The notes: generated from the sequence alone by a model not told the origin. A DNA stretch of 64,000 nt from Pseudomonadota bacterium (GCA_021805725.1 JAJZEH010000110.1:1-64000); one strand, 5' to 3'. Positions 16,083-25,147 are shown, counted from the stretch's first letter. Numbers and translations: made by a program.

Positions 16083-17783
16083 ATGGTTTCACCAGAAAAA
16101 CCCTCCAGCCCTGCTGAAATTGCCAGTAAAACCCTGAAATCCCTGGTTGCGCAAAAACTTGTTCCCACCCCGGAGAACTACGCGCGCGTTTACGCGGAAG
16201 TCAGCGGTAAACCTGCCGCCGTGACGGCAACGCAAAAAGCCGCCGAAACGGAAACAGCGCCTGCCCCCTCACGTCCGGCATTGGCATGGTCGGGATTGAT
16301 CCGCGATTTGCTGCGTCAACTGGAGGCCCACCACAAGGGCGTCACGCTGTCGCGCAAGAAAGACGGGCTGGATACGGTGCTGATCAAATTTGCCGCCAAT
16401 CCCGAAGTGCTCTACGAAAAGCTGCATGGGCTGCTGCGCTCCTGGGCAGGGGCAGGGGGCGGGTCCGCCCCCGCTGCGCAATCTGCGGCCTCGCACGCAC
16501 CTGAAGTCGCGGTTGTCGCCAGGGAGCCCGAGTTGGGTGTGGTTGGCGCGCCCGCACAGGTGCCGGCAGTTTCGGCAGGGGTGTTCGGCCCGGAAATGAT
16601 GAAAGACCTGCAGGAGCTTCTGGCCCAGACGCTGGAGAGCAACAAGGCGCTGGAACCCGGGATGGCGGAAGAAATTTCGATGCTGGTGCAGCAGGTCCGT
16701 TCGGTTAAGGAGCATGAACAGGTCACGGATCTGGCCAAGAAGCTGCGCCATTTCTGGGTGAAGCTGGAGTTGCGCGGTGGCGACAAGGCCAAAATCCAGG
16801 AGGGGTTGGTGCGGCTGCTGCGACTTCTGGTGGAAAACGTGGGCGAACTGGTGGCCGACGATAAATGGTTGCATGGGCAGATCACCATGCTGCAGGACAT
16901 CATTGCCCAGCCCATGGACAAGCGCAGCATAGCCGATGCCGAGCGCAGCCTGCGGGATGCCCTGATCAAGCAGAGCACCCTCAAGAAAAGCCTGGCGGAC
17001 GCCAAATCCACCCTGAAGAGCCTGATGACCACCTTCATTGATCGCATGGGTGAACTCACCGAGAGCACCGGGGAGTACCACGCCAAGATCGAGAATTACA
17101 CGCACAAGATTGGCCAGGCGGACAACCTCACCGAACTGAGCCATATTCTGGAAGACATCATGCAGGACACGCGCGTCATCCAGGCCAGTGCCCTGCGCTC
17201 CCACGAGGAATTGATCACGGCACGGCGTCAGGTGGACGACGCCGAAGACCGCATCCGCCAGCTGGAACAGGAACTGGAGCAGGTGAGCGAGCTGGTGCGC
17301 GAAGACCAGTTGACCGGAACGCTGAACCGGCGCGGTCTGGAGGAAATGCTGGAACGGGAGAGCATGCGTGCCGATCGCAGCCAGTCACCGGTGAGCATGG
17401 CGCTGATCGACATCGACAATTTCAAGCTGTTCAATGACCTTCTGGGGCACCAGGCGGGCGACCAGGCGCTCATGCATGTGTCGGATGTGGTCAAGAATGC
17501 ATTGCGACCCACGGACCATGTGGCGCGTTACGGCGGCGAGGAATTCCTGCTGGTGCTGCCGGGCACGGGGTTGAATGAAGCGCTGGAAATCGTCAACCGC
17601 CTGCAGCGGTTGCTGGCTAAAAAACTCTTTGTATACAACCATGAAGAACTGGTCATCACCTTCAGCGGCGGGGTGGCGGTGCGAGGCGGCGGCGAGCCGG
17701 CAGAAGAAGTCGTTGCAAGGGCAGACCGTGCCATGTACCAGGCCAAGGCGTCCGGCAAAAATCGCGTGGTGAAGGCGGAATAA
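16083..17783 (+). CDS. GGDEF diguanylate cyclase with intact inhibitory site
   Basis: The 566-aa protein makes cyclic di-GMP from two GTP. The C-terminal GGDEF domain (about 400-566) has the active motif GGEEF in RYGGEEFLLVLPG. An RPTD (RxxD) inhibitory site lies exactly five residues before it, so product feedback is expected. No membrane segment is seen. The N-terminal 400 residues hold a short conserved segment (TPENYARVYAEVSG) and long helical/coiled-coil regions. That layout recalls soluble polar cyclases such as Pseudomonas DgcP, a resemblance judged by eye. No good ribosome-binding site precedes the ATG, so translation may be coupled to the preceding gene. Confidence 0.92.
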   Translation: MVSPEKPSSPAEIASKTLKSLVAQKLVPTPENYARVYAEVSGKPAAVTATQKAAETETAPAPSRPALAWSGLIRDLLRQLEAHHKGVTLSRKKDGLDTVLIKFAANPEVLYEKLHGLLRSWAGAGGGSAPAAQSAASHAPEVAVVAREPELGVVGAPAQVPAVSAGVFGPEMMKDLQELLAQTLESNKALEPGMAEEISMLVQQVRSVKEHEQVTDLAKKLRHFWVKLELRGGDKAKIQEGLVRLLRLLVENVGELVADDKWLHGQITMLQDIIAQPMDKRSIADAERSLRDALIKQSTLKKSLADAKSTLKSLMTTFIDRMGELTESTGEYHAKIENYTHKIGQADNLTELSHILEDIMQDTRVIQASALRSHEELITARRQVDDAEDRIRQLEQELEQVSELVREDQLTGTLNRRGLEEMLERESMRADRSQSPVSMALIDIDNFKLFNDLLGHQAGDQALMHVSDVVKNALRPTDHVARYGGEEFLLVLPGTGLNEALEIVNRLQRLLAKKLFVYNHEELVITFSGGVAVRGGGEPAEEVVARADRAMYQAKASGKNRVVKAE

Positions 17784-17829
17784 CAGGTGCTGCACCGGTC
17801 TTACCGGTCGGACATTCTGAAAATGCCGC

Positions 17830-17856
17830 TAAAGTTTCCCCGTGTGCTTCCGATAA
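17830..17856 (+). promoter_or_regulatory. Predicted sigma-28 promoter of fliC
   Basis: TAAAGTTT (17830-17837), 11 bases and TCCGATAA (17849-17856) match the FliA consensus 8/8 and 7/8. The transcript would have a leader of about 90 bases with AAGGAG before the fliC ATG and several GGA triplets. Confidence 0.88.
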
Positions 17857-17952
17857 CTGGACCAAAGGGTTGCTCATTGTGTGCAATCCAGGAGCCACCG
17901 GCGGCAAGGCAGGAATGCCGTACCAGACCAGTTTAAAAGGAGCGCTTTCACC

Positions 17953-19725
17953 ATGGCAATGTACATCAACACCAATATCGTTTCTCTCAATGCGCAGGCC
18001 AATCTGGCCAATTCGCAGAGCACGCTGGCCACCGACATCCAGCGCCTGTCCTCTGGCTTGCGCATCAACAGCGCTGCGGACGATGCTGCAGGCATGGCTA
18101 TCGCCACCCGCATGGGCAGCCAGATCGCCGGTCAAAATCAGGCCGTACGAAACGCCAATGACGGCATTTCGCTGGCACAAACGGCACAGGGCGCCATGCA
18201 ATCCATCGTGGCCAACCTGCAGACCATGCGGGATCTGGCCGTGCAGTCCGCCAATGCCACCTATTCATCATCTGACCGCACCTCCATGAATGCCGAGGTG
18301 CAGCAGCTCAAGGCTGAAATCGATCGCGTGGCTGGGTCCACCACGTTTAACGGCGTGAACCTGCTGAATGGCACCTTTACAGCGCAAAATTTTCAGGTGG
18401 GCGCCAACAACACCAGCAATGACGTCATTCAGGTGGCCTCCATTGCAAACATGAGCACCAGTCAACTGGGAAGCGTTGGGGCAACCTATCAGGCAACGGC
18501 AGCCAGCTCCGGCTTTGCGGCCAATACCGGCACGGCGGTTGCCCTGGTGGCGGGTGATCTGACATTGAATGGCCAGCAGGTCGGAGCCACGCAAGTGGGT
18601 GCCGCAGCCGGGCAAAGCGCGGCCAGCGCGTTTGCGATTGCGCAGGCCATCAACGCCATTTCGGCGACCTCGGGGGTGACTGCCACTGCAAATGCAACGA
18701 CTGTGACGGGAGCTGCTGCAACTTCCGGAGCGATCACCGCCAGTGCATTCCAGATTAACGGGGTCAATATCGGAGCGGTTGTTGCGGGTGGTAACGCAGC
18801 GGGCCAAGGGGCCAACGTGGCTGCTGCCATCAATCTGGTTTCCTCGCAAACGGGGGTTACGGCCTCTGCAAATGCCAGCACCGGCGTATTGACCCTGACG
18901 GCGGCGGACGGGCGCGACATCAGCATCACTGGAACGATCACCAACACCGGTCTGACCGCAACACCCAGCTCGGTGAACTCATTGCTGACAGGCACGGCAA
19001 CGGCGGCGAGTGCAATCTCCATTGGCATCAATGGCGTGACCGTCTCGGCTACATCTGCCAGCGGGGATACCATCACTGCCCAGGCTGCAAACTTCGCGGC
19101 GGCCTTTAATACCGCGGCTTCGACCAACGCGGCGCTGAACGGGCTGACCGCGACCGCCAGCAACGGCACAATCACGTTGACGTCCTCGAATGGCACCAAC
19201 ATCGACGTAACCACTGCGATGACTGCCGGTGGCGGTACCACGGTCGCTACCACAGCCGGTAGCCTGGGGGCCACCGGAAGCTACGGCGCCACGCATGGAA
19301 CCGTGACATTGAGTAGCTCCAGTTCAAATGGCATCGTGCTGAGTGGCAGCGGCGCCACTTATGCGGGATTCACGGCGAACACCTATTCGGCAACAACGAC
19401 TTCCAATGTCAGCAGCGTCGGCGGCATGGATGTCCTTACGGCTTCCAATGCGTCTGCCGCCATCGCCACCATCGACGGTGCCATCAACACGGTGAACAGC
19501 GCCATGGGCCAGATGGGTGCAGTACAAAACCGCTTCCAGTCGGTGGTGACCAACCTGCAGACCAGTGTGCAGAACCTGACGGCTGCGCAAAGCCGGATTC
19601 AGGACACGGACTTTGCCGCAACCACGGCAAGCCTCACCCAGGCCCAGATTCTGCAGCAAGCCGGTACCGCCATGTTGGCGCAGGCCAACGCCATGCCCAA
19701 TGCGGTGCTGACGCTGCTGAAGTAA
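17953..19725 (+). CDS. fliC: Flagellin FliC
   Basis: FliC is the filament subunit. From the ATG at 17953 it has 590 aa. The conserved D0/D1 N-terminus (MYINTNIVSLNAQANLANSQ, then LSSGLRINSAADDAAGMAIA) and C-terminus (QSRIQDTDFAATTASLTQAQILQQ to the end) bracket a large variable region (about 175-500) rich in Ala, Thr, Ser and Gly. That region holds flagellin-IN-like repeats. Residues 195-326 are clearly homologous to an insert in FlgK of the same cluster. The Ser/Thr-rich surface region would suit glycosylation. It is monocistronic in effect, with its own sigma-28 promoter and a strong terminator. Confidence 0.97.
   Translation: MAMYINTNIVSLNAQANLANSQSTLATDIQRLSSGLRINSAADDAAGMAIATRMGSQIAGQNQAVRNANDGISLAQTAQGAMQSIVANLQTMRDLAVQSANATYSSSDRTSMNAEVQQLKAEIDRVAGSTTFNGVNLLNGTFTAQNFQVGANNTSNDVIQVASIANMSTSQLGSVGATYQATAASSGFAANTGTAVALVAGDLTLNGQQVGATQVGAAAGQSAASAFAIAQAINAISATSGVTATANATTVTGAAATSGAITASAFQINGVNIGAVVAGGNAAGQGANVAAAINLVSSQTGVTASANASTGVLTLTAADGRDISITGTITNTGLTATPSSVNSLLTGTATAASAISIGINGVTVSATSASGDTITAQAANFAAAFNTAASTNAALNGLTATASNGTITLTSSNGTNIDVTTAMTAGGGTTVATTAGSLGATGSYGATHGTVTLSSSSSNGIVLSGSGATYAGFTANTYSATTTSNVSSVGGMDVLTASNASAAIATIDGAINTVNSAMGQMGAVQNRFQSVVTNLQTSVQNLTAAQSRIQDTDFAATTASLTQAQILQQAGTAMLAQANAMPNAVLTLLK
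18535..18930 (+). repeat. FliC insert homologous to FlgK insert
   Basis: This encodes about 132 residues shared with the FlgK segment at 39042-39455 (minus strand). Matching stretches include AIAQAINAI, SGVTATAN, VAAAIN, QTGVTASANASTG and LTLTAADGR. Roughly two thirds of aligned residues agree by eye. The elements resemble the flagellin hook IN motif. Confidence 0.8.
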
Positions 19726-19752
19726 TCCGGCATGGGGTATTGAGTGAAACAG

Positions 19753-19791
19753 TCTGGTTGATGGGAATATATTCCCGTCAACCAGATTTTT
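19753..19791 (+). terminator. Rho-independent terminator after fliC
   Basis: Arms TCTGGTTGA and TCAACCAGA enclose GGGAATATATTCCC with one T/G (wobble in RNA), giving a nearly continuous stem of up to 17 pairs. TTTTT follows at 19787-19791. It lies 27 bases after the fliC stop and 15 bases before flaG, so flaG-fliD expression needs read-through or another promoter. Confidence 0.9.
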
Positions 19792-19806
19792 GACTTGTAG
19801 AGGATA

Positions 19807-20211
19807 ATGATGATTATCCAGAATTTGGGTAGCGCAATGCCAACGACCCCGCCCCCAGGCGATGGGTCGATTTCGTCATTTGTGCCTGCGGCAGGCGGCG
19901 CACCGCCACCCGCCGAGCCTCCCGGGCTACCGCCAGTAGTCCAGGCGCAGGGGGGCCAGGGCGCATCGGCGCAAAGCGCGGCACAGGTCAAGGCGGCGGT
20001 GGACAGCATCAATCAGTCCATGCAGTTCAGCAACCGTGGTCTGACGTTCAGCGTGGATCAGAGCACCAAGGAAACCGTGGTGAAAGTGGTGGAAGAGGGC
20101 ACCGGAACGGTCATCAAGCAGATTCCCTCAGAGCAGGCCCTGGCCATTGCCAAGGCCATTGACGACAGCCTGCAGCAGGAGGCCGGCTCGCTGATCCGGC
20201 AAAAGGCCTAG
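19807..20211 (+). CDS. flaG: FlaG-family flagellar protein
   Basis: FlaG proteins affect filament length in other bacteria, but their mechanism is not settled. The 134-aa product has a proline- and glycine-rich N-terminal half (residues 10-55) and the FlaG domain (about 60-130: LTFSVDQSTKETVVKVVEEGTG). AGAGG precedes two tandem ATGs; the first is used here. It sits between fliC and fliD, the usual place, 9 bases before fliD. Confidence 0.9.
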   Translation: MMIIQNLGSAMPTTPPPGDGSISSFVPAAGGAPPPAEPPGLPPVVQAQGGQGASAQSAAQVKAAVDSINQSMQFSNRGLTFSVDQSTKETVVKVVEEGTGTVIKQIPSEQALAIAKAIDDSLQQEAGSLIRQKA

Positions 20212-20220
20212 GAGCATTTC

Positions 20221-22230
20221 ATGGCAGTGACTTCTTCGAATTCAGTCATCTCCGCGGCACCGGTCACGACAAACTCGATTGACGTTTCCAGCATCGTCAG
20301 CCAGTTGATGACGGTGGAAAGCCAGCCGGTGACCCTGCTGCAAAAGCAGGTGGCCAGCTATCAGACCCAGATCACTGCCGTGGGCACAGTGCAGGGTGCG
20401 CTCTCCTCGTTTCAGACCGCTGTGCAGGGACTGACCGCCGCAAGCCAGTTTCAGGCACTCAAGGCGGCCTCGTCGGATCCTTCGCTGGGGGTGTCGGCCG
20501 CCAGCAATGCAGCCGTGGGCACCTATTCCGTGGGCGTGTCGGCGCTAGCCCAGGCGCAGAGTCTGGTGGCTGCAGGCCAAACCAGTTCGACCGCCGCGAT
20601 TGGCAGCGGTGCCTCCACCACGCTGACATTCAACTTTGGCACCATCAGCGGCGGCACACTCAGTAGCGGTACCTACAGCGGTGCCACGTTCACGCCCAAT
20701 GGTAACGCCACGAAAACCGTCACCATCAACGGCAGCAACAACTCACTCTCCGGCATTGCCGCAGCCATCAACGCTGCCAACATGGGAGTAACGGCCAGCA
20801 TCGTCAACGATGGCAGTGCATCGCCTTATCGCCTGGTGCTGACCGGGCCCTCAGGGGCCAGCAACAGCATGCAGATTTCCGTCAGCGGGGATGCCACCTT
20901 GGGCAGTCTGCTCAATGAGAATCCTGCAGGTACGCAAGACCTGACGCAAACCGCTGCAGCGCAGAATGCCCAACTGACCGTGAATGGCATTGCGGTCACC
21001 CAAAGCACCAATACGGTGACCAACGTCATCCAGGGTTTGACGCTCAATCTTGGCGCGATCACGACCACACCGGCGACGGTGAGCGTTGCAAACGACAGCA
21101 CGGGCATCACATCGGCCATCAATTCCTTCGTCACGGCCTATAACGCGCTGAACACGACCATCCAGAGTGTGACCAGTTTCAACAGCGCTACCGGCACGGG
21201 TGGCGTGCTGATGGGTGACCCCATGGTCAACGCCATCCAGACGCAGATGCACGCAGCGCTGAACCGTGCCATCGGCAATACCACCACCACCTATTCCACG
21301 CTGTCCGAGATCGGGGTGACGTTCCAGAAAGATGGCAGCCTTGCAGTCAATAGCACCCAGCTCAACAATGCCATCAGTACCAATTCCAGCGATATTGCCA
21401 GTCTTTTCGCCACCGTTGGCAAGGCGACCGACAGCCTGGTGAGCTTTACGGCGGCAGGCAGCGCCACGCAACCGGGCAACTATGCCGTCAACGTCACCCA
21501 GCTGGCCACCCAGGGCAGCCTGACCGGCTCGGCGGCGGCAGGGTTGACGATCACCCAGGGCAGCAATGACACGTTGAACCTGGCCGTGGATGGTATTGCC
21601 ACCACCATCGTGGTCCCCCCTGGCACCTATACTGCAGCATCCCTTGCGACACAGTTGCAGTCCCTCATTGACGGCTCGTCAGGACTGACGGCAGCGGGTA
21701 AATCCGTATCCGTTACCCAGAATGCGGGAGTGCTGGACATTACGGCCAGCGATTATGGATCAACCTCCAGTGTGGCTGTCACGGGAGGCAATGCCAGTGC
21801 GGGGCTGCTGGGGTCCACCCCAGCCCAGAGCAATGGGCATGATGTGGCGGGTTCGATCAATGGCCAGTCGGCTACGGGTAGCGGGCGGACGTTGACTTCC
21901 ATTGCCGGCAACAGCAATGGACTGGCGATCCAGATAGCAGGTGGGGCCACTGGCAGCCGGGGCACCGTGGGCTATTCGCAGGGGTATGCAGTCACGCTCA
22001 ATAACATCGCCACTTCAATGCTGGATCCTTACACCGGTCCCATTGCCGCTGAAACCAATGGTCTCAATACCACGGTCAACGGCATCAATAATCAGATCAC
22101 GGCATGGCAAAGCCGCCTCACCAATATCCAGGCAGCACTGACCGCCCAGTATTCGGCGTTGAACGTTACCTTGGGCACCATGAGTCAGACCAGTTCCTAT
22201 TTGACGCAACAATTGGCACAACTTCGTTAA
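20221..22230 (+). CDS. fliD: Filament cap protein FliD
   Basis: FliD caps the growing filament and folds incoming flagellin. The N-terminal domain (IDVSSIVSQLMTVESQPV and following) and C-terminal coiled coil (NGINNQITAWQSRLTNIQAALTAQYSALN) are conserved. The product is 669 aa, about 200 longer than enterobacterial FliD. The extra length comes from an enlarged central region with flagellin-IN-type segments (for example NYAVNVTQLATQGSLTG, about residue 420). It is followed by fliS after 12 bases. Confidence 0.96.
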   Translation: MAVTSSNSVISAAPVTTNSIDVSSIVSQLMTVESQPVTLLQKQVASYQTQITAVGTVQGALSSFQTAVQGLTAASQFQALKAASSDPSLGVSAASNAAVGTYSVGVSALAQAQSLVAAGQTSSTAAIGSGASTTLTFNFGTISGGTLSSGTYSGATFTPNGNATKTVTINGSNNSLSGIAAAINAANMGVTASIVNDGSASPYRLVLTGPSGASNSMQISVSGDATLGSLLNENPAGTQDLTQTAAAQNAQLTVNGIAVTQSTNTVTNVIQGLTLNLGAITTTPATVSVANDSTGITSAINSFVTAYNALNTTIQSVTSFNSATGTGGVLMGDPMVNAIQTQMHAALNRAIGNTTTTYSTLSEIGVTFQKDGSLAVNSTQLNNAISTNSSDIASLFATVGKATDSLVSFTAAGSATQPGNYAVNVTQLATQGSLTGSAAAGLTITQGSNDTLNLAVDGIATTIVVPPGTYTAASLATQLQSLIDGSSGLTAAGKSVSVTQNAGVLDITASDYGSTSSVAVTGGNASAGLLGSTPAQSNGHDVAGSINGQSATGSGRTLTSIAGNSNGLAIQIAGGATGSRGTVGYSQGYAVTLNNIATSMLDPYTGPIAAETNGLNTTVNGINNQITAWQSRLTNIQAALTAQYSALNVTLGTMSQTSSYLTQQLAQLR

Positions 22231-22242
22231 GGCAGGCGAACT

Positions 22243-22722
22243 ATGAATGCGACAGCAAAACTCAGGGCCTATACCGATGTGGGTATTGAAACCGGTGTCA
22301 GCTCGGCCGACCCCCACAAGTTGATCCTGCTGCTCTATCAGGGGGCCTTGCTGGCCATTGCCGCCGCCAAAAATCACCTGCTGCGCAAGGAAATTGCAGC
22401 CAAGGGAAAATCCATCTCGCATGCCATCTCCATCATCGATGCTGGCCTCAAGGCCAGTCTCAACAAGGAGGTTGGAGGCGACCTGGCACATAACCTGGCT
22501 GCGCTCTATGACTACATGTGCCAGCGCCTGGTGTATGCCAATCTCCACAATGATGGCGCTACACTGGATGAAGTGAGCCGCTTGCTGGCGGAGCTGCGTG
22601 GGGCTTGGGAGAGCATACGCAAGACCCAGGAAGTTGATTCAGGACAGGGAACGATTCACCGTGCTCAGCCGGAACCCGCTGTGCCGGTACGCCCCACTGC
22701 CCTGGTGTACGGGAGAGGGTGA
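22243..22722 (+). CDS. fliS: Flagellin export chaperone FliS
   Basis: FliS binds the C-terminus of flagellin and prevents early polymerisation. The 159-aa helical product has the family signature at ADPHKLILLLYQGALLAIAAAK and a helix bundle through residue 125. The last 30 residues are a Pro/Ala-rich tail. The stop overlaps an in-frame GTG of fliT. Position after fliD is canonical. Confidence 0.95.
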   Translation: MNATAKLRAYTDVGIETGVSSADPHKLILLLYQGALLAIAAAKNHLLRKEIAAKGKSISHAISIIDAGLKASLNKEVGGDLAHNLAALYDYMCQRLVYANLHNDGATLDEVSRLLAELRGAWESIRKTQEVDSGQGTIHRAQPEPAVPVRPTALVYGRG

Positions 22723-22727
22723 TTGTC

Positions 22728-23051
22728 ATGAATCCGGTGATTGAAAATTATGAATCACTCTCGCGGCTGATGGGACAGATGAGTGACGCGGCAACCCAGG
22801 GTCAGTGGGATCACCTGATTGCCCTGGAAAAGCAATGTCGCCAGCGTGTGGAAATCATGAAAGCCGCGGATGGGCAGGCCGCGTTGGTGGAGGATGACGC
22901 CAGAAAACGCAAAGCGGCACTGATTCGCAAGATTCTGGCCGATGATGCCGTCATTCGCAGCCATACCCAGTCCTGGATGGAACAGTTACAACGCGTCATG
23001 CGCACCACCCACCAGGAGCAGCAGGTGCGGCGTGCCTACGCGGGGGGCTGA
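22728..23051 (+). CDS. fliT: FliT-like flagellar chaperone
   Basis: FliT is the FliD chaperone and in enterobacteria also restrains FlhDC. The 107-aa product from ATG 22728 is all-helical with many charged residues. The identification rests mainly on size, predicted helical content and position directly after fliS. A GTG at 22719 overlapping the fliS stop is an alternative start adding three residues; the ATG has better ribosome-binding spacing from AGAGGG. Sequence conservation in this family is low, so confidence is moderate. Confidence 0.72.
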   Translation: MNPVIENYESLSRLMGQMSDAATQGQWDHLIALEKQCRQRVEIMKAADGQAALVEDDARKRKAALIRKILADDAVIRSHTQSWMEQLQRVMRTTHQEQQVRRAYAGG

Positions 23052-23056
23052 AATGC

Positions 23057-24091
23057 ATGATCCCCACGGAAATTCTCAGTGCACTGAAAGCCTATGCGCT
23101 TTCCAGGGAAACCCTTCCCGTAGCGGCCACTGATCCTGCCCAGGCGCCCACTCAGGGGGCGCTGACCTCCTCGTGGGCTCAGGGTCAGAAGCTGCAAGGG
23201 GCGGTACTGGCTGAAGTGTCCCCCGGGCTCTTCACGGTTCGGGTGGCCAACCAACTGGTGCAGATGAAGCTTCCTGCCCTGGTGCATGCGGGCGACACCG
23301 TGGAACTGCAGGTGGTGTCACTGCAGCCCAGGCTGACTTTCAGCATGGTAGCTTCCGCCAACCCCTTGTCCACGTCCCAGCAATTGAGCACGACGGCGCG
23401 CATGCTCTCGGCCTTGTCGCAGCAGCAGCCCGAAAAAGCCTCGGTGGGCGCGGCACCGAAACCGCCACTCGTGACAACCGCGGAGCCCCCCCAGGCCCAG
23501 CCCCTGGCCAACCTGCTGCGAGAAGCCATCAACAACAGCGGCCTGTTCTATGAAGCGCACCAGGCCCAGTGGGTGGAAGGCGGACGCTCCACCACACAAC
23601 TGCTGCAGGAGCCGCAAAATCAGCCTGTGCTGGTCGCAACAAAACCAGCTGCCAGCTCCGCCATGCCGGCGGTGCCCGAAGTTGCCGCGCCATCATCGCA
23701 ACCCGTGAGCATGACCATTCCGCCCCATTTGCAGGCCCTCGTCCAGCAGCAGCTCAGTACGCTGGAAACCGGGCAGATCCTCTGGCAGGGCCAGGTGTTT
23801 CAAAACCAACCCCTTCAATGGCAAATCTGGCAGCAGTCAGGCCAGGGGCAAACCACGGGCTCCGAGCAGGAACGCACCTGGGCGACCTCGCTCCAGTTGG
23901 AGTTGCCCAACCTGGGGAGCGTCACCGCCCAGATGCGTTTTTCTCCAGGCGGGATGAGTCTTACGCTTGATGCCCGTTCAGACCAGACACGCGCGCTGCT
24001 GGGTGGTGCCAGTTCGCGACTTGTGTCGGCGCTGACCGAGGCCGGGCTCAAGGTCAACAGTGCCCTGGTGGTTCAGCATGAATCCTCCTGA
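23057..24091 (+). CDS. Second FliK-like hook-length/export protein
   Basis: The 344-aa product ends in a Flg_hook-type domain (about 255-340: TWATSLQLELPNLGSVTAQMRFSPGGMSLTL). This is the fold at the C-terminus of FliK, which triggers the FlhB switch. The N-terminal part is Gln/Pro/Ala-rich and variable, as in FliK. It overlaps by 14 bases the gene for an FlhB C-terminal-domain paralogue. That FliK-like/FlhB-like pairing is common in proteobacteria, though its role is poorly defined. The main FliK is at 30834-32021. Confidence 0.78.
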   Translation: MIPTEILSALKAYALSRETLPVAATDPAQAPTQGALTSSWAQGQKLQGAVLAEVSPGLFTVRVANQLVQMKLPALVHAGDTVELQVVSLQPRLTFSMVASANPLSTSQQLSTTARMLSALSQQQPEKASVGAAPKPPLVTTAEPPQAQPLANLLREAINNSGLFYEAHQAQWVEGGRSTTQLLQEPQNQPVLVATKPAASSAMPAVPEVAAPSSQPVSMTIPPHLQALVQQQLSTLETGQILWQGQVFQNQPLQWQIWQQSGQGQTTGSEQERTWATSLQLELPNLGSVTAQMRFSPGGMSLTLDARSDQTRALLGGASSRLVSALTEAGLKVNSALVVQHESS

Positions 24092-24374
24092 CAAGAAACG
24101 CCAAAGCGCGGTGGCCCTGGCCTATCAGGGTAACGACAGTGCGCCGCGCGTGGTGGCCAAGGGGCGCGGCCTGATTGCCCAGGCCATCATCGAGCGCGCG
24201 CGTGAACACGGTGTGTTTGTGCACGAATCCGAAGAACTGGTGGGCCTGCTCATGCAAGTGGAGCTGGATCAGGGCATTCCGCCGCAGCTCTATCTGGCCG
24301 TTGCTGAATTACTGGCTTGGCTGTATCGTCTGGAGCGCGGAGAGTCCACGGTAAATGAGAAACCCAAGCCATGA
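24078..24374 (+). CDS. FlhB C-terminal domain paralogue (FlhX/FhlB type)
   Basis: The 98-aa product aligns with the part of FlhB after the NPTH cleavage site: VALAYQGNDSAPRVVAKGRG matches VALRYTEKSMRAPIVVAKGS of FlhB at 4235-5377. It lacks the membrane region and the NPTH motif, so it resembles a free FlhB-CC peptide. Such proteins can partly replace that fragment in some bacteria. The ATG at 24078 is inside the end of the FliK-like gene, and its stop overlaps ycgR by 4 bases. Confidence 0.85.
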   Translation: MNPPDKKRQSAVALAYQGNDSAPRVVAKGRGLIAQAIIERAREHGVFVHESEELVGLLMQVELDQGIPPQLYLAVAELLAWLYRLERGESTVNEKPKP

Positions 24375-25114
24375 GCAACGAAGTATCCCTGACGATCGAG
24401 CTGTTCCCCGGAGGCGACGAAGAACAATTTGAAGTGCGATCACCCCGGGAGATTTTTTTCATTCTTCGTGACATCGAGAAGAACTCGGCCCGTGCTGCCC
24501 TCTATTACGACAAGCGCAGGAAGTTCATCCTGACCTCGGTGATCGAGGTGGACGAAGGGGGGATATGGCTGGATGCCTCGCAAAACCACGAAGAAAACGT
24601 CCAGGTGGCCAGAAGCGGCCGATGCATTTTCGTGAGCTCGCACCATCAGGCCAAGGTGCAATTCGAGATCGACCAACTGGAGTTGGGCCAGCGGGATGAT
24701 CTGGAAGCGTTCTACCTTCCCCTTCCTGACTATCTGTTGCGTATCCAGCGTCGGGATTACTACAGGTTGTTCCTGCCCGCCGGTGCACTCAAATGCATTT
24801 TGACCCTGGAGGGCAATCCGCCGCGCCGCCGGGAATTGTCCGTCAGGGATATCAGCCGAGGGGGCATTGCCCTATACTGCGAGGAGAATGATCAGGATCT
24901 ACAGCCCGGAAAAATCATTCCGGGGTGCAGGATCTGGCTGGATAAGGACATGGAGCTTACGGTGGGGATTCAGGTTCGGTACGTTTCTTTGACCCAGCTG
25001 CAATCCGGGGGCGGGCGGGGGTGTGCAGGCTGTGGTTTTATCGATCTGGACGGCAGGATGGGTATTTTGCTGCAACGCTACATTACCCAGCAGCAGAAAG
25101 CCAATCTGCTGTAA
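24371..25114 (+). CDS. ycgR: YcgR-like c-di-GMP-binding flagellar brake protein
   Basis: YcgR binds c-di-GMP and slows or biases the motor through MotA or FliG. The 247-aa product has the N-terminal YcgR domain (about 1-115) and a C-terminal PilZ domain (about 120-240). The PilZ ligand motifs are present: RxxxR as QRRDYYR and the D/NxSxxG motif as VRDISRGGIAL. Being in the fliD-fliS operon, it links the local diguanylate cyclase (16083-17783) and HD-GYP phosphodiesterase (52305-53501) to motor output. Confidence 0.93.
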   Translation: MSNEVSLTIELFPGGDEEQFEVRSPREIFFILRDIEKNSARAALYYDKRRKFILTSVIEVDEGGIWLDASQNHEENVQVARSGRCIFVSSHHQAKVQFEIDQLELGQRDDLEAFYLPLPDYLLRIQRRDYYRLFLPAGALKCILTLEGNPPRRRELSVRDISRGGIALYCEENDQDLQPGKIIPGCRIWLDKDMELTVGIQVRYVSLTQLQSGGGRGCAGCGFIDLDGRMGILLQRYITQQQKANLL

Positions 25115-25147
25115 CAGGCGAGGCCGCCAGACATGGCTTTGACGACG

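Noticed and set aside
17794..17808. ACCGGT-CTT-ACCGGT hairpin after the diguanylate cyclase gene as a terminator
   Set aside because: The 6-base stem is short and no T-tract follows. The next bases lead into the fliC promoter. Not enough to call a terminator.
20221..22230. Repetitive Ala/Thr/Ser sequence in fliD, fliC and flgK considered as a tandem repeat or CRISPR-like array
   Set aside because: The repetition is at the protein level (IN motifs and low complexity) with no constant DNA repeat unit or spacers.
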